From: Duganella sp. 1224
GTDB taxonomy: Bacteria > Pseudomonadota > Gammaproteobacteria > Burkholderiales > Burkholderiaceae_D
Reading direction: 5' to 3'
Assembly: GCF_013408245.1 (NCBI RefSeq)
Contig: NZ_JACBYS010000002.1
Coordinates: forward strand, 558,001 to 622,000
Length of the DNA: 64,000 nt
The position numbers and the translations under genes were made by a program. Of this stretch, positions 1-7,409 are shown in pieces (the first letter of the stretch is position 1; every line of letters starts with the position of its first letter). The notes beneath the pieces are model-generated. The model was not told the DNA's origin, ran no database searches, and saw nothing but the letters and a program-made list of their open reading frames with translations.

Positions 1-653
1 ACACGGTGATCTTCTCGCAGGTGATGCACAACCGCCTGGCCGGCGCCAGCTCGGCCTTCGCCTACAGCATCTACCTGTGCGCCGGCGTGCTGACCTGGAA
101 CCTGTTCGCCGAGATCACCACCAAGGCGCAGTCGGTCTTCCTCGATAACGCCGGCCTGATCAAGAAAATCAATTTCCCGCGCCTGTGCCTGCCCATCATC
201 GTGGTGTGCAACGCCGGCGTCAATTTCGCCATCATCTTCGGCCTGTTCACCGCCTTCCTGGTCATCTCGGGCAACTTCCCCGGCTGGGTGTTCCTGGCGG
301 TGTTCCCGCTGCTGGCGCTGCAGGTGCTGCTGGCCATCGGCCTCGGCATGATCCTCGGCGTGCTCAACGTGTTTTTCCGCGACGTCGGCCAGTTCTTCTC
401 GATCAGCCTGCAATTCTGGTTCTGGTTCACGCCGGTGGTCTACCCGGCCAGCGTGCTGCCGGACGAGGTGCGCCCGCTGCTGGCCTACAATCCGATGGCG
501 CCGCTGATCCAGGGCTACCAGGACATCCTGGTGCATGGCCACCTGCCGCACTGGCGCGGCCTGCTGCCGGCCGCCGTGCTGGCCGTCATCCTGTGCCTGC
601 TGGGCATGCAACTGTTCCGCCGCCGCGCGGGAGAAATGGTGGACGAACTGTGA
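1..653 (+). CDS. wzm: ABC-2 type polysaccharide export permease (Wzm-like), 5' end outside window
   Basis: The open frame already runs at the window edge, so only the C-terminal ~216 codons are present. The protein is strongly hydrophobic with about five visible membrane segments and ends in a short basic/acidic cytoplasmic tail (RRRAGEMVDEL). The pattern of a phenylalanine-rich membrane segment, the stretch FTPVVYPASVLP and then the NPMAPLIQGYQ loop is typical of ABC-2 permeases of O-antigen and other glycan exporters (the Wzm/KpsM/TagG group). Its stop overlaps the GTG start of the following ATPase (GTGA), so the two are translationally coupled and should form one exporter moving undecaprenyl-linked polysaccharide across the inner membrane. 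The choice of O-antigen over another glycan is inference from the neighbouring Wzt C-terminal domain. Confidence 0.88.
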   Translation, partial: TVIFSQVMHNRLAGASSAFAYSIYLCAGVLTWNLFAEITTKAQSVFLDNAGLIKKINFPRLCLPIIVVCNAGVNFAIIFGLFTAFLVISGNFPGWVFLAVFPLLALQVLLAIGLGMILGVLNVFFRDVGQFFSISLQFWFWFTPVVYPASVLPDEVRPLLAYNPMAPLIQGYQDILVHGHLPHWRGLLPAAVLAVILCLLGMQLFRRRAGEMVDEL

Positions 654-1885
654 ACGGCAGCATTCAAGTATCGCATCTGGGCAAGGCCTACAAACGCTAT
701 CCCAGCCACCGCGCGCGCCTGCTCGAATGGCTGCTGCCCTCGAAGCCGCGGCACCAGGACATCTGGGTGCTGCAGGACATCAATTTCAGCGTCCAGCCCG
801 GCCAGGCGCTGGGCATCATCGGCATCAACGGCGCCGGCAAGAGCACGCTGCTGAAGCTGATCACCGGCACTGCCGCGCCCACCACCGGCAGCGTGACCAT
901 GCACGGCCGCGTGGCCGCCATGCTGGAGCTGGGCATGGGCTTCCACCCGGACTTCACCGGCCGCCAGAATGCCTACATGGCCGGCCAGCTGATCGGCCTG
1001 AGCGCCGACGACGTCACCCGCCTGATGCCGGAGATCGAGGCCTTTGCCGAAATCGGCGAATACCTGGACCAGCCGGTGCGCGTGTACTCCAGCGGCATGC
1101 AGATGCGGCTGGCGTTCGCGGTGGCCACCGCCCGCCGTCCCGACGTGCTGATCGTCGACGAGGCGCTGTCGGTCGGCGACGCCTATTTCCAGCACAAGAG
1201 CTTTGAGCGCATTCGCGCCTTCCGCGCCGAGGGCACCACGCTGCTGATCGTCTCGCACGACAAGGGCGCCATCCAGTCGATCTGCGACCGCGCCATCCTG
1301 CTCGACAAGGGCCGCGTCAGCAAGGAAGGCTCGCCGGAGGAAATCATGGACCTGTACAACGCCATGCTGGCCGAGCGCGAGGGCGTGGACGTGCGCCAGG
1401 AAACGCTGGACAGCGGCAAGGTGCAGACCATCTCCGGCACCGGCGAGGCCACCGTGCAGTCGATCGCGCTGCTGAAGGCGGACGGCACGCCGGCCGAGGT
1501 GCACGGCACCGGCAGTCTGGTCGACCTGTGCATCGAGGTGGCGGTGCATGCCGACATTCCCGAGCTGACGCTGGGCTTCCGCATCAAGGACCGGTTGGGC
1601 CAGGCGGTCTTCGGCACCAACACCTTCCACAAGCTGGCGCCGCTCAACGGCATGCGCGCCGGCCAGCGCTTCCGCGCCCACTGGCGCTTCCCTCTGCTGC
1701 TGGGGCCCGGCAGCTATTCGGTGGCGACCGCGCTGCACAGCAGCGACAACCACCTCGGCCAGAACTACGAATGGCGCGACCTGGCGCTGGTGTTCGAGGT
1801 GATGAACCTCCAGCACAGCTACTTTGAAGGCACCGCCTGGCTGAACCCTGACATCGAGATCGAACACGGAGTTGCGCAACCATGA
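650..1885 (+). CDS. wzt: ABC transporter ATPase with C-terminal glycan-binding domain (Wzt-like)
   Basis: This 411-residue protein starts at the GTG that overlaps the stop of the permease gene. Residues 1-240 are an ABC ATPase: Walker A GINGAGKST (58-66), signature YSSGM (146-150), Walker B LIVDEAL (167-173) and an H-loop histidine in VSHD (H203). Residues ~260-411 form an extra beta-rich domain matching the Wzt C-terminal carbohydrate-binding type, which in E. coli O8/O9a recognises the capped end of the O-polysaccharide before export. This extra domain separates it from KpsT-type capsule ATPases, which are about half the length. It powers the Wzm permease. The stop overlaps the next start (ATGA). 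Confidence 0.92.
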   Translation: MNGSIQVSHLGKAYKRYPSHRARLLEWLLPSKPRHQDIWVLQDINFSVQPGQALGIIGINGAGKSTLLKLITGTAAPTTGSVTMHGRVAAMLELGMGFHPDFTGRQNAYMAGQLIGLSADDVTRLMPEIEAFAEIGEYLDQPVRVYSSGMQMRLAFAVATARRPDVLIVDEALSVGDAYFQHKSFERIRAFRAEGTTLLIVSHDKGAIQSICDRAILLDKGRVSKEGSPEEIMDLYNAMLAEREGVDVRQETLDSGKVQTISGTGEATVQSIALLKADGTPAEVHGTGSLVDLCIEVAVHADIPELTLGFRIKDRLGQAVFGTNTFHKLAPLNGMRAGQRFRAHWRFPLLLGPGSYSVATALHSSDNHLGQNYEWRDLALVFEVMNLQHSYFEGTAWLNPDIEIEHGVAQP

Positions 1886-3174
1886 GCATGACCTGCTACG
1901 CCCACAATTGTGAAGACGTGCTGCTGATGCGCGCGCTGGGCCACATCGAACGCGGCCAGTACCTCGACACCGCCGCCGGCGACCCGCTGCACAGCAACGC
2001 CACCCAGGCGTTCTACGCGCGCGGCTGGCACGGCGTCAACCTGGAGACCGCGCCGGCGCTGCTGCGCCGCCTGCGCATCGCGCGCCCGGCCGACATCAAC
2101 CTGGCGCTGGCCGCCGCCGCCGCGCCCGGCGAGCGCGCCTGGTACCAGGTCGACGCCCCCGGCGCCTCGACCTTTGACGCCGCGCTGGCGCAGCAACAGC
2201 GCGCCGCCGGCCGCGAGGTGGTCGCGCACCAGGTCGAACTGCAGACGCTGAACGCCATCTGCGAGCAGCACCTGGACGGCGCGCTGCATTTCCTGCGCCT
2301 GGTCGACAGCGCCGCCCTTGGCGGGCTGGACCTGCAACGCTGGCGGCCGTGGATCATCGTGCTGCGCGGCGACGGCGTCACGCCGCTGGACGCGCTGCAG
2401 GCGGCGCGCTACCGCCTGGCCCACGCCGACGGCTACAACCAGTTCTACGTGGCCGAGGAACAGGCGGCGCTGGCCGCCGCGCTGGCCCTGCCGCCGCACC
2501 CGGCCGACGACTTCGTGCTGGCCGAGGACCATCACTACAGCCACCCGCTGGCCGAATGGCGCCGCCGCACCGCCGAGGCGGAAGCGGCGTCGCAGGAGTC
2601 GCGCATCTGGGCCCAGGCCCACGTGCGCGAATGGCGCGAGAAATTCGAGCGGCTGGACGCCGAGCAGCAGCGCGCCAACCGCGCCGAGCAGCAACTGGCC
2701 GAGATGAGCGGCCGCGCCCACCGCGCCGAGGCGCAGCTGCCGCACCTGAACGCGCGCGCGGCCGCCGCCGATGTGGCCGAGCAGACCCTGGGCGCGGTGT
2801 ACGCCAGCCTGTCGTGGCGCATCACCCGGCCGCTGCGCGAGGGCAAGCTGCGCCTGAGCCGCCTGCGCGCCTGGCTGCGCGCGCTGCCGCGGCGCGCCCG
2901 CGGCGCCGTGCTGCGCCGCGCCAAGGGCCTGGCCGGCCGCGCCATGCGCTTCGTGGTGGCGCGCCCCCAACTGTCGTTCTTCCTGCGCCGCCTGGTATCG
3001 CGCGTGCCGTTCCTGGTGCAGCCGATGCGCGCGCTGAAGATGCGCCTGCAACTGAACAACACCCACGCGGACGCCGCTGTGCCCGCGCCCGCCGACCTGG
3101 ACAGCCTGCCGGAAGCGGCGCGCCAGGTCTTCGACGACCTGCGCCGCGCCCGCCGCCAGGCCCCTCATTCCTGA
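1882..3174 (+). CDS. FkbM-like fold protein lacking SAM motifs, with coiled coil
   Basis: The 430-residue protein opens like the FkbM methyltransferases found in polysaccharide clusters: YAHNCEDVLLMRAL, then YLDTAAGDPLHSNATQAFY and RGWHGVNLE. However, the usual DVGAxxP glycine motif reads DTAAGDP. The FkbM LKIDVEGxE segment is replaced by LRLVDSAALGGLD, although the following RPWIIVL and DGYNQFYVAEE landmarks remain. Residues ~225-300 are charged and heptad-like (coiled coil). After that comes ASLSWRITRPLR, a short motif common in glycan-cluster proteins, and a very arginine-rich tail. I read it as a non-catalytic FkbM relative acting as scaffold, chain-length or partner protein for the neighbouring glycosyltransferases. 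The function is inference. It overlaps wzt by four bases. Confidence 0.7.
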   Translation: MSMTCYAHNCEDVLLMRALGHIERGQYLDTAAGDPLHSNATQAFYARGWHGVNLETAPALLRRLRIARPADINLALAAAAAPGERAWYQVDAPGASTFDAALAQQQRAAGREVVAHQVELQTLNAICEQHLDGALHFLRLVDSAALGGLDLQRWRPWIIVLRGDGVTPLDALQAARYRLAHADGYNQFYVAEEQAALAAALALPPHPADDFVLAEDHHYSHPLAEWRRRTAEAEAASQESRIWAQAHVREWREKFERLDAEQQRANRAEQQLAEMSGRAHRAEAQLPHLNARAAAADVAEQTLGAVYASLSWRITRPLREGKLRLSRLRAWLRALPRRARGAVLRRAKGLAGRAMRFVVARPQLSFFLRRLVSRVPFLVQPMRALKMRLQLNNTHADAAVPAPADLDSLPEAARQVFDDLRRARRQAPHS

Positions 3175-3183
3175 CCGACCACT

Positions 3184-6108
3184 ATGCGTATCGTAATCGA
3201 CCTGCAAGCCTGCCAGGGCTCCAGCACCAACCGCGGCATCGGCCGCTATTCGATGGCCCTGCTGCAAGGCATGCTGCGCCAGGCCGGCAACCATGACCTG
3301 CGGGTGGTGGTCAACCACCACTTCCCGGACGCCGTGGCCAAGCTGCGCCAGACGCTCGGCCAGTTCCTGCCGCAAAGCCACATCAGCGGCTACACGCTGC
3401 CGGCGCAGATCTGGGAGCACCAGCCGCTCAACCACTGGCGCCTGCGCGCCGCCGAGCAGCTGCGCGAGCATTACCTGGCCAGCCTGAAGCCGGACGTGGT
3501 GCACATCTCCAGCCTGTTCGAGGGCCTGGGCGAGGACGCCTGCACCTCGGTGCTGCACAGCCGCAACCAGTTCGACACCGCCGTCACGCTGTACGACCTG
3601 ATCCCGCTGATCCGCAAGGAAACCTACCTGACCGATCCCAACGTCGCCAACTGGTACTACCGCAAGCTGCAAAGCCTGAAAAACGCCGAGCTGCTGCTGG
3701 CCATTTCCGGCCACTCGCGGCGCGAGGCGATGGACGCGCTGCAGCTGCCGGGCGAGCAGGTGGTCAACATCTCGTCGGCGGTGGACGACATCTTCGTGCC
3801 GCGCCAGCTGAGCCCGGACGCCGAGCAGGCGCTGCGCCAGCGCTACGGCCTGACGCGCCCGTACATCATGTACACCGGCGGCATCGACTACCGCAAGAAC
3901 ATCGAGGGCCTGATCGAGGCCTACGCCCAGTTGCCGGCCGCGCTGCGCCAGCAATACCAGTTGGCCGTGGTGTGCAGCATCCGCGAGGAAGACCGGCTGC
4001 GCCTGCTGGCGCTGGCCGACAAGTTCAACGTGCCGGCCGGCGACGTGGTGCTGACCGGCTTCGTCTCCGACGACGACCTGGTGTCGCTGTACAACCTGAC
4101 CGCGCTGTTCGTGTTCCCGTCGCTGCAGGAGGGCTTCGGCCTGCCGGCGCTGGAGGCCATGTCGTGCGGCGTGCCGGTGATCGGCTCCAACAACAGCAGC
4201 ATTCCCGAGGTGATCGGCCGCGCCGACGCGCTGTTCGATCCCAACAAGGTGGCCGACATCAGCGCCCGGATGCAGCAGGTGCTGACCACGCCGGCCTTTG
4301 CCGACGACCTGCGCGCGCATGGCCTGGAGCAGGCCAAGCTGTTCTCGTGGGACGCCAGCGCCAAGACCACGCTGGCCGCTTTCGAGCAGGCGCACGAGCG
4401 GCGCCAGCGGCAACAGCGCACCAGCGTGGCGTTGGCGCCGCGGGCGCCGGCCACGCGCCGGCCACGCCTGGCCTATGTGTCGCCGCTGCCGCCGGAACGC
4501 ACCGGCGTGGCCGACCAGAGCGTCGAGCTGCTGCCCGAGCTGGCGCGCTACTACGACATCGAGGTGATCGTCAGCCAGCCGGAAGTCCGGGAACGCTGGG
4601 TCGAGGCCAACTTCCCGGTGCGCGCCAGCGACTGGTTCGACGCCAACGCCGACCGCTACGACCGCGTGCTCTACCACTTCGGCAATTCCGGCTTCCACGC
4701 CCACATGTTCGCGCTGCTCAAGCGCCATCCGGGCGTGGTGGTGCTGCACGACTTTTACCTGAGCGGCGCGGTGCACTACCTGTCGTCGCTGAACCGCGAG
4801 GCCAACACCTACGCCCACATGCTGTACCAGTCGCATGGCTACGGCGCGCTGCTGCACGAGCAGGCCGAGGGCCGCGAGGCCTCGTACTACCAGTATCCAT
4901 GCAACCAGCCGGTGCTGCAACACGCGGCCGGCATCATCGTCCACTCCAGCTACTCGAAGCAGCTGGCCAACCAGTGGTACGGCCCCGGCAGCTCGGACGA
5001 CTGGCGCTACATCCCGCTGCTGCGCGCCCTGCCCGGCCCGCTGGACCGCGCCGCCGCCCGCGCCGCGCTGGGCCTGACCGACCAGGACTTCCTGGTGTGC
5101 TCGTTCGGCCTGATCGCCATGACCAAGTGCAACGAGCGCATCCTGGAAGCGTGGATCAACTCGACGCTGGCCAGCGACGCCCACTGCCGCCTGGTGTTCG
5201 TCGGCGAAAACCATGTCGGCCCGTTCGGCAACGCGCTGGCGGCGCGCATGGCCGGCCAGCGCAATGTGCAGATCACCGGCTTCGTGTCGATGGACATGTT
5301 CCGCACCTACCTGGCAGCGGCCGACTGCGCGGTGCAGCTGCGCAGCCGCTCGCGCGGCGAGACCTCCGGCACCATCCTCGACAGCCTGGCCTACCGCCTG
5401 CCGACCATCATCAACGCCCACGGCTCGGCGGCGGAAATGCCGGACCACGTGGTGCTCAAGCTGCGCGACCAGTTCAGCGACGACGAGCTGAGCGCGGCCA
5501 TCCTGCGCCTGCGCGACCAGCCGGCGCTGCGCGCGCAGCTGATCGACAACGCGGTGGAATACATGCAGCGCGTGCACCATCCGGCCGCCGTCGGCGCCGC
5601 TTACCACGAGGCGATCGAACAGTTCGCCCAACACAGCCCGCATGCGCAGTACCGGCAACTGGTGGACCGCCTGGGCGACATCGCCACCGCCGCCGCGCCG
5701 TCCGAGCAGGACTGGGTGACGGTGGCCGGCGCGCTGGTGGCCAACGCGCCGGCGCCGCGCCGCCCGCAGTTGCTGGTCGACGTCAGCGGCGTCGAGCAAG
5801 ATGAGGCCGCCCGCGCGCAATGGCTGGCGCTGCTGCAGACGCCGCCAGCCGGCCAGCGCGTCGAACCGGTGCGGCGCGTCGACGATGTCTATCACTACGC
5901 GCGCAACAGCACGCTGGCGCTGATCGGCCGCGACGACATGACCATGGACGACGCCGTGGCCGACATCAAGCCGGGCGACAGCCTGGTGGCGCTGGACCCG
6001 CAAGCGGCGCCGCCGGCGCCGTGGCTGCGCAACCGTGGCGTGACCATGCTGGCGCACGCCGACCTGGCGGCGCTGGCGCCAGCCGCCGGAGCCGCCGATG
6101 CGCGCTAA
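3184..6108 (+). CDS. Multidomain glycosyltransferase, two GT4-type units plus a truncated third
   Basis: This is a 974-residue cytoplasmic glycosyltransferase. Unit 1 (about 1-400) has the GT4 landmarks YTGGIDYRKN and EGFGLPALE (E316, E324), which bind the nucleotide-sugar phosphate. Unit 2 (about 425-830) opens with LAYVSPLPPERTGVADQS and carries the weaker GETSGTILDSLAYRLP around 720-740. Residues ~855-974 start PQLLVDVSG and resemble the N-terminal domain of the next protein (PQLLVDLSE), but break off before any C-terminal Rossmann half. Such fused GT4 enzymes build repeating O-polysaccharide backbones. It starts ten bases after the FkbM-like gene and overlaps the next gene by 11 bases, so the genes form one operon. 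Donor sugars cannot be read from the sequence. Confidence 0.85.
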   Translation: MRIVIDLQACQGSSTNRGIGRYSMALLQGMLRQAGNHDLRVVVNHHFPDAVAKLRQTLGQFLPQSHISGYTLPAQIWEHQPLNHWRLRAAEQLREHYLASLKPDVVHISSLFEGLGEDACTSVLHSRNQFDTAVTLYDLIPLIRKETYLTDPNVANWYYRKLQSLKNAELLLAISGHSRREAMDALQLPGEQVVNISSAVDDIFVPRQLSPDAEQALRQRYGLTRPYIMYTGGIDYRKNIEGLIEAYAQLPAALRQQYQLAVVCSIREEDRLRLLALADKFNVPAGDVVLTGFVSDDDLVSLYNLTALFVFPSLQEGFGLPALEAMSCGVPVIGSNNSSIPEVIGRADALFDPNKVADISARMQQVLTTPAFADDLRAHGLEQAKLFSWDASAKTTLAAFEQAHERRQRQQRTSVALAPRAPATRRPRLAYVSPLPPERTGVADQSVELLPELARYYDIEVIVSQPEVRERWVEANFPVRASDWFDANADRYDRVLYHFGNSGFHAHMFALLKRHPGVVVLHDFYLSGAVHYLSSLNREANTYAHMLYQSHGYGALLHEQAEGREASYYQYPCNQPVLQHAAGIIVHSSYSKQLANQWYGPGSSDDWRYIPLLRALPGPLDRAAARAALGLTDQDFLVCSFGLIAMTKCNERILEAWINSTLASDAHCRLVFVGENHVGPFGNALAARMAGQRNVQITGFVSMDMFRTYLAAADCAVQLRSRSRGETSGTILDSLAYRLPTIINAHGSAAEMPDHVVLKLRDQFSDDELSAAILRLRDQPALRAQLIDNAVEYMQRVHHPAAVGAAYHEAIEQFAQHSPHAQYRQLVDRLGDIATAAAPSEQDWVTVAGALVANAPAPRRPQLLVDVSGVEQDEAARAQWLALLQTPPAGQRVEPVRRVDDVYHYARNSTLALIGRDDMTMDDAVADIKPGDSLVALDPQAAPPAPWLRNRGVTMLAHADLAALAPAAGAADAR

Positions 6109-7297
6109 GGCCCCGCCCCAACTGCTGGTCGACCTGTCGGAACTGGTGCGGCACGACGCCCGCTCCGGCATCCAGCGGGTGGTGCGCGGCATGCTGCAGG
6201 CGCTGCTGGCGGCGCCGCCGGCCGGCTACGCGGTGCGGCCGGTGTACGACGCCGGCGGCTATTACGCCTACGCCGAGCTTGGCCAGGATGAGCAGGGCCA
6301 GCCGCGCTACGCGGCGGCGGCGGCCGGCCATGAGCAGCCGCTGCGGGCCGGCGCCGGCGACCTGTTGGTCGCCATCGACCTCAGCCTGGACAGCGTGGTG
6401 CGCAACCGCGCCGTGCTGGCCAGCCTGCGCCAGCACGGCGTGGGCCTGTACTTCATGGTCTATGACCTGCTGCCGGTGCACCAGCCGGGCTGGTTTGCCG
6501 ACGGCATGGGCGAGGCCTTCACCGGCTGGCTGCACACGGTGGCCGAACTGGCCGACGGCCTGATCTGCAACGCCCGCGCCACCGCCGACGAACTGATGAC
6601 GTGGCTGGAACAGCATCCGCCCCGGCGCGCGCTGCCGCTGCACCTCGGCTGCGCCGCGCTGGGCGCCGACCTGGCGGCAACGCTGCCCACCAGCGGCATC
6701 GCCGCCGCCGACGCCGCCCTGCTGGCGCAGCTGGCGCAGCGGCCGACGCTGCTGATGGTGGGCACGCTGGAGCCGCGCAAGATGCAGGGCCAGGCGCTGG
6801 ACGCGCTGGAGATGCTGTGGCAGCAGGACACCGAACTGAACCTGGTCATCGTCGGCAAACCCGGCTGGCGCATGGCGGCGCTGGAGCGGCGCCTGCGCCA
6901 GCATGCGGAACTGGGGCGCCGCCTGTTCTGGCTGGAGCGCGCCAGCGACGAGCTGCTGCTGCGCTTGTACCGCGACAGCAGCGCCCTGCTGGCCGCCTCG
7001 CGCGGCGAAGGCTACGGCCTGCCGCTGATCGAAGCGGCCCAGCACGGCCTGCCGGTGATCGCGCGCGACCTGCTGGTGTTCCGCGAGGTGGCCGGCGCGC
7101 ACGCCTGGTATTTCACCGCCGCCGACGGCACCGAGCTGGCCGCCGCGCTGCGCGCCTGGCTGGCCTTGTTCCAGGCCGGACAGGCGCCCGCCTCGGCCGG
7201 CATGCCGCGCCTGGACTGGGCCGCCAGCACCGCCCAGCTGCTGGATTGCGTGCTGGGCCAGCGCTGGTATCGCCGCGCGCCGGTGAAACTGCCGTAA
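6098..7297 (+). CDS. GT4 family glycosyltransferase
   Basis: The 399-residue protein has a GT-B fold: an N-terminal domain with VDLSELVRHDARSGIQRVVRG and the membrane-less FMVYDLLPVHQPGW segment, then a C-terminal nucleotide-sugar domain with MVGTLEPRKMQGQALDA and the EGYGLPLIE motif near residues 302-310. These are the features of the mannosyl/rhamnosyltransferase-like GT4 enzymes often found as the last unit of fused O-antigen transferases. The start lies inside the end of the upstream gene, which itself ends in a partial copy of this protein's first domain. The pair therefore probably arose from a longer three-unit enzyme or by duplication. It is the last gene of the exporter-linked set; a promoter-like sequence follows. 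Confidence 0.87.
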   Translation: MRAKAPPQLLVDLSELVRHDARSGIQRVVRGMLQALLAAPPAGYAVRPVYDAGGYYAYAELGQDEQGQPRYAAAAAGHEQPLRAGAGDLLVAIDLSLDSVVRNRAVLASLRQHGVGLYFMVYDLLPVHQPGWFADGMGEAFTGWLHTVAELADGLICNARATADELMTWLEQHPPRRALPLHLGCAALGADLAATLPTSGIAAADAALLAQLAQRPTLLMVGTLEPRKMQGQALDALEMLWQQDTELNLVIVGKPGWRMAALERRLRQHAELGRRLFWLERASDELLLRLYRDSSALLAASRGEGYGLPLIEAAQHGLPVIARDLLVFREVAGAHAWYFTAADGTELAAALRAWLALFQAGQAPASAGMPRLDWAASTAQLLDCVLGQRWYRRAPVKLP

Positions 7298-7323
7298 CAG
7301 CCTTACAAATTCTCACAAATCCC

Positions 7324-7341
7324 GGCCGCCCAACGGCGGCC
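7324..7341 (+). terminator. GC-rich hairpin after the glycosyltransferase operon
   Basis: GGCCGCC-CAAC-GGCGGCC forms a perfect seven-pair stem with a four-base loop, 26 bases after the stop of the GT4 gene. No T-run follows, so it is at best a weak intrinsic terminator or an mRNA 3'-end stabiliser. Confidence 0.35.
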
Positions 7342-7348
7342 GCGGCGT

Positions 7349-7376
7349 TGCCGATTTCGCAATAGTGCTTTATACT
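7349..7376 (+). promoter_or_regulatory. Candidate sigma70 promoter for the decoration module
   Basis: TTGCCG and TATACT are spaced by 16 bases, placing the start of transcription near 7383, about 27 bases before the ATG at 7410. This argues against using the in-frame GTG at 7365 as the start. It also suggests that the genes from 7410 onward can be transcribed separately from the wzm/wzt set. Confidence 0.5.
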
Positions 7377-7409
7377 GCGCGGCACTTTTACCTTAATTTA
7401 CATATCCCT

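Noticed and set aside
1819..6192. 1457-codon open frame on the minus strand opposite the glycan genes
   Set aside because: It is antisense to four well-supported genes, has low-complexity Ala/Arg/His/Gln composition and no domain. It is a by-product of high GC in the real frame.
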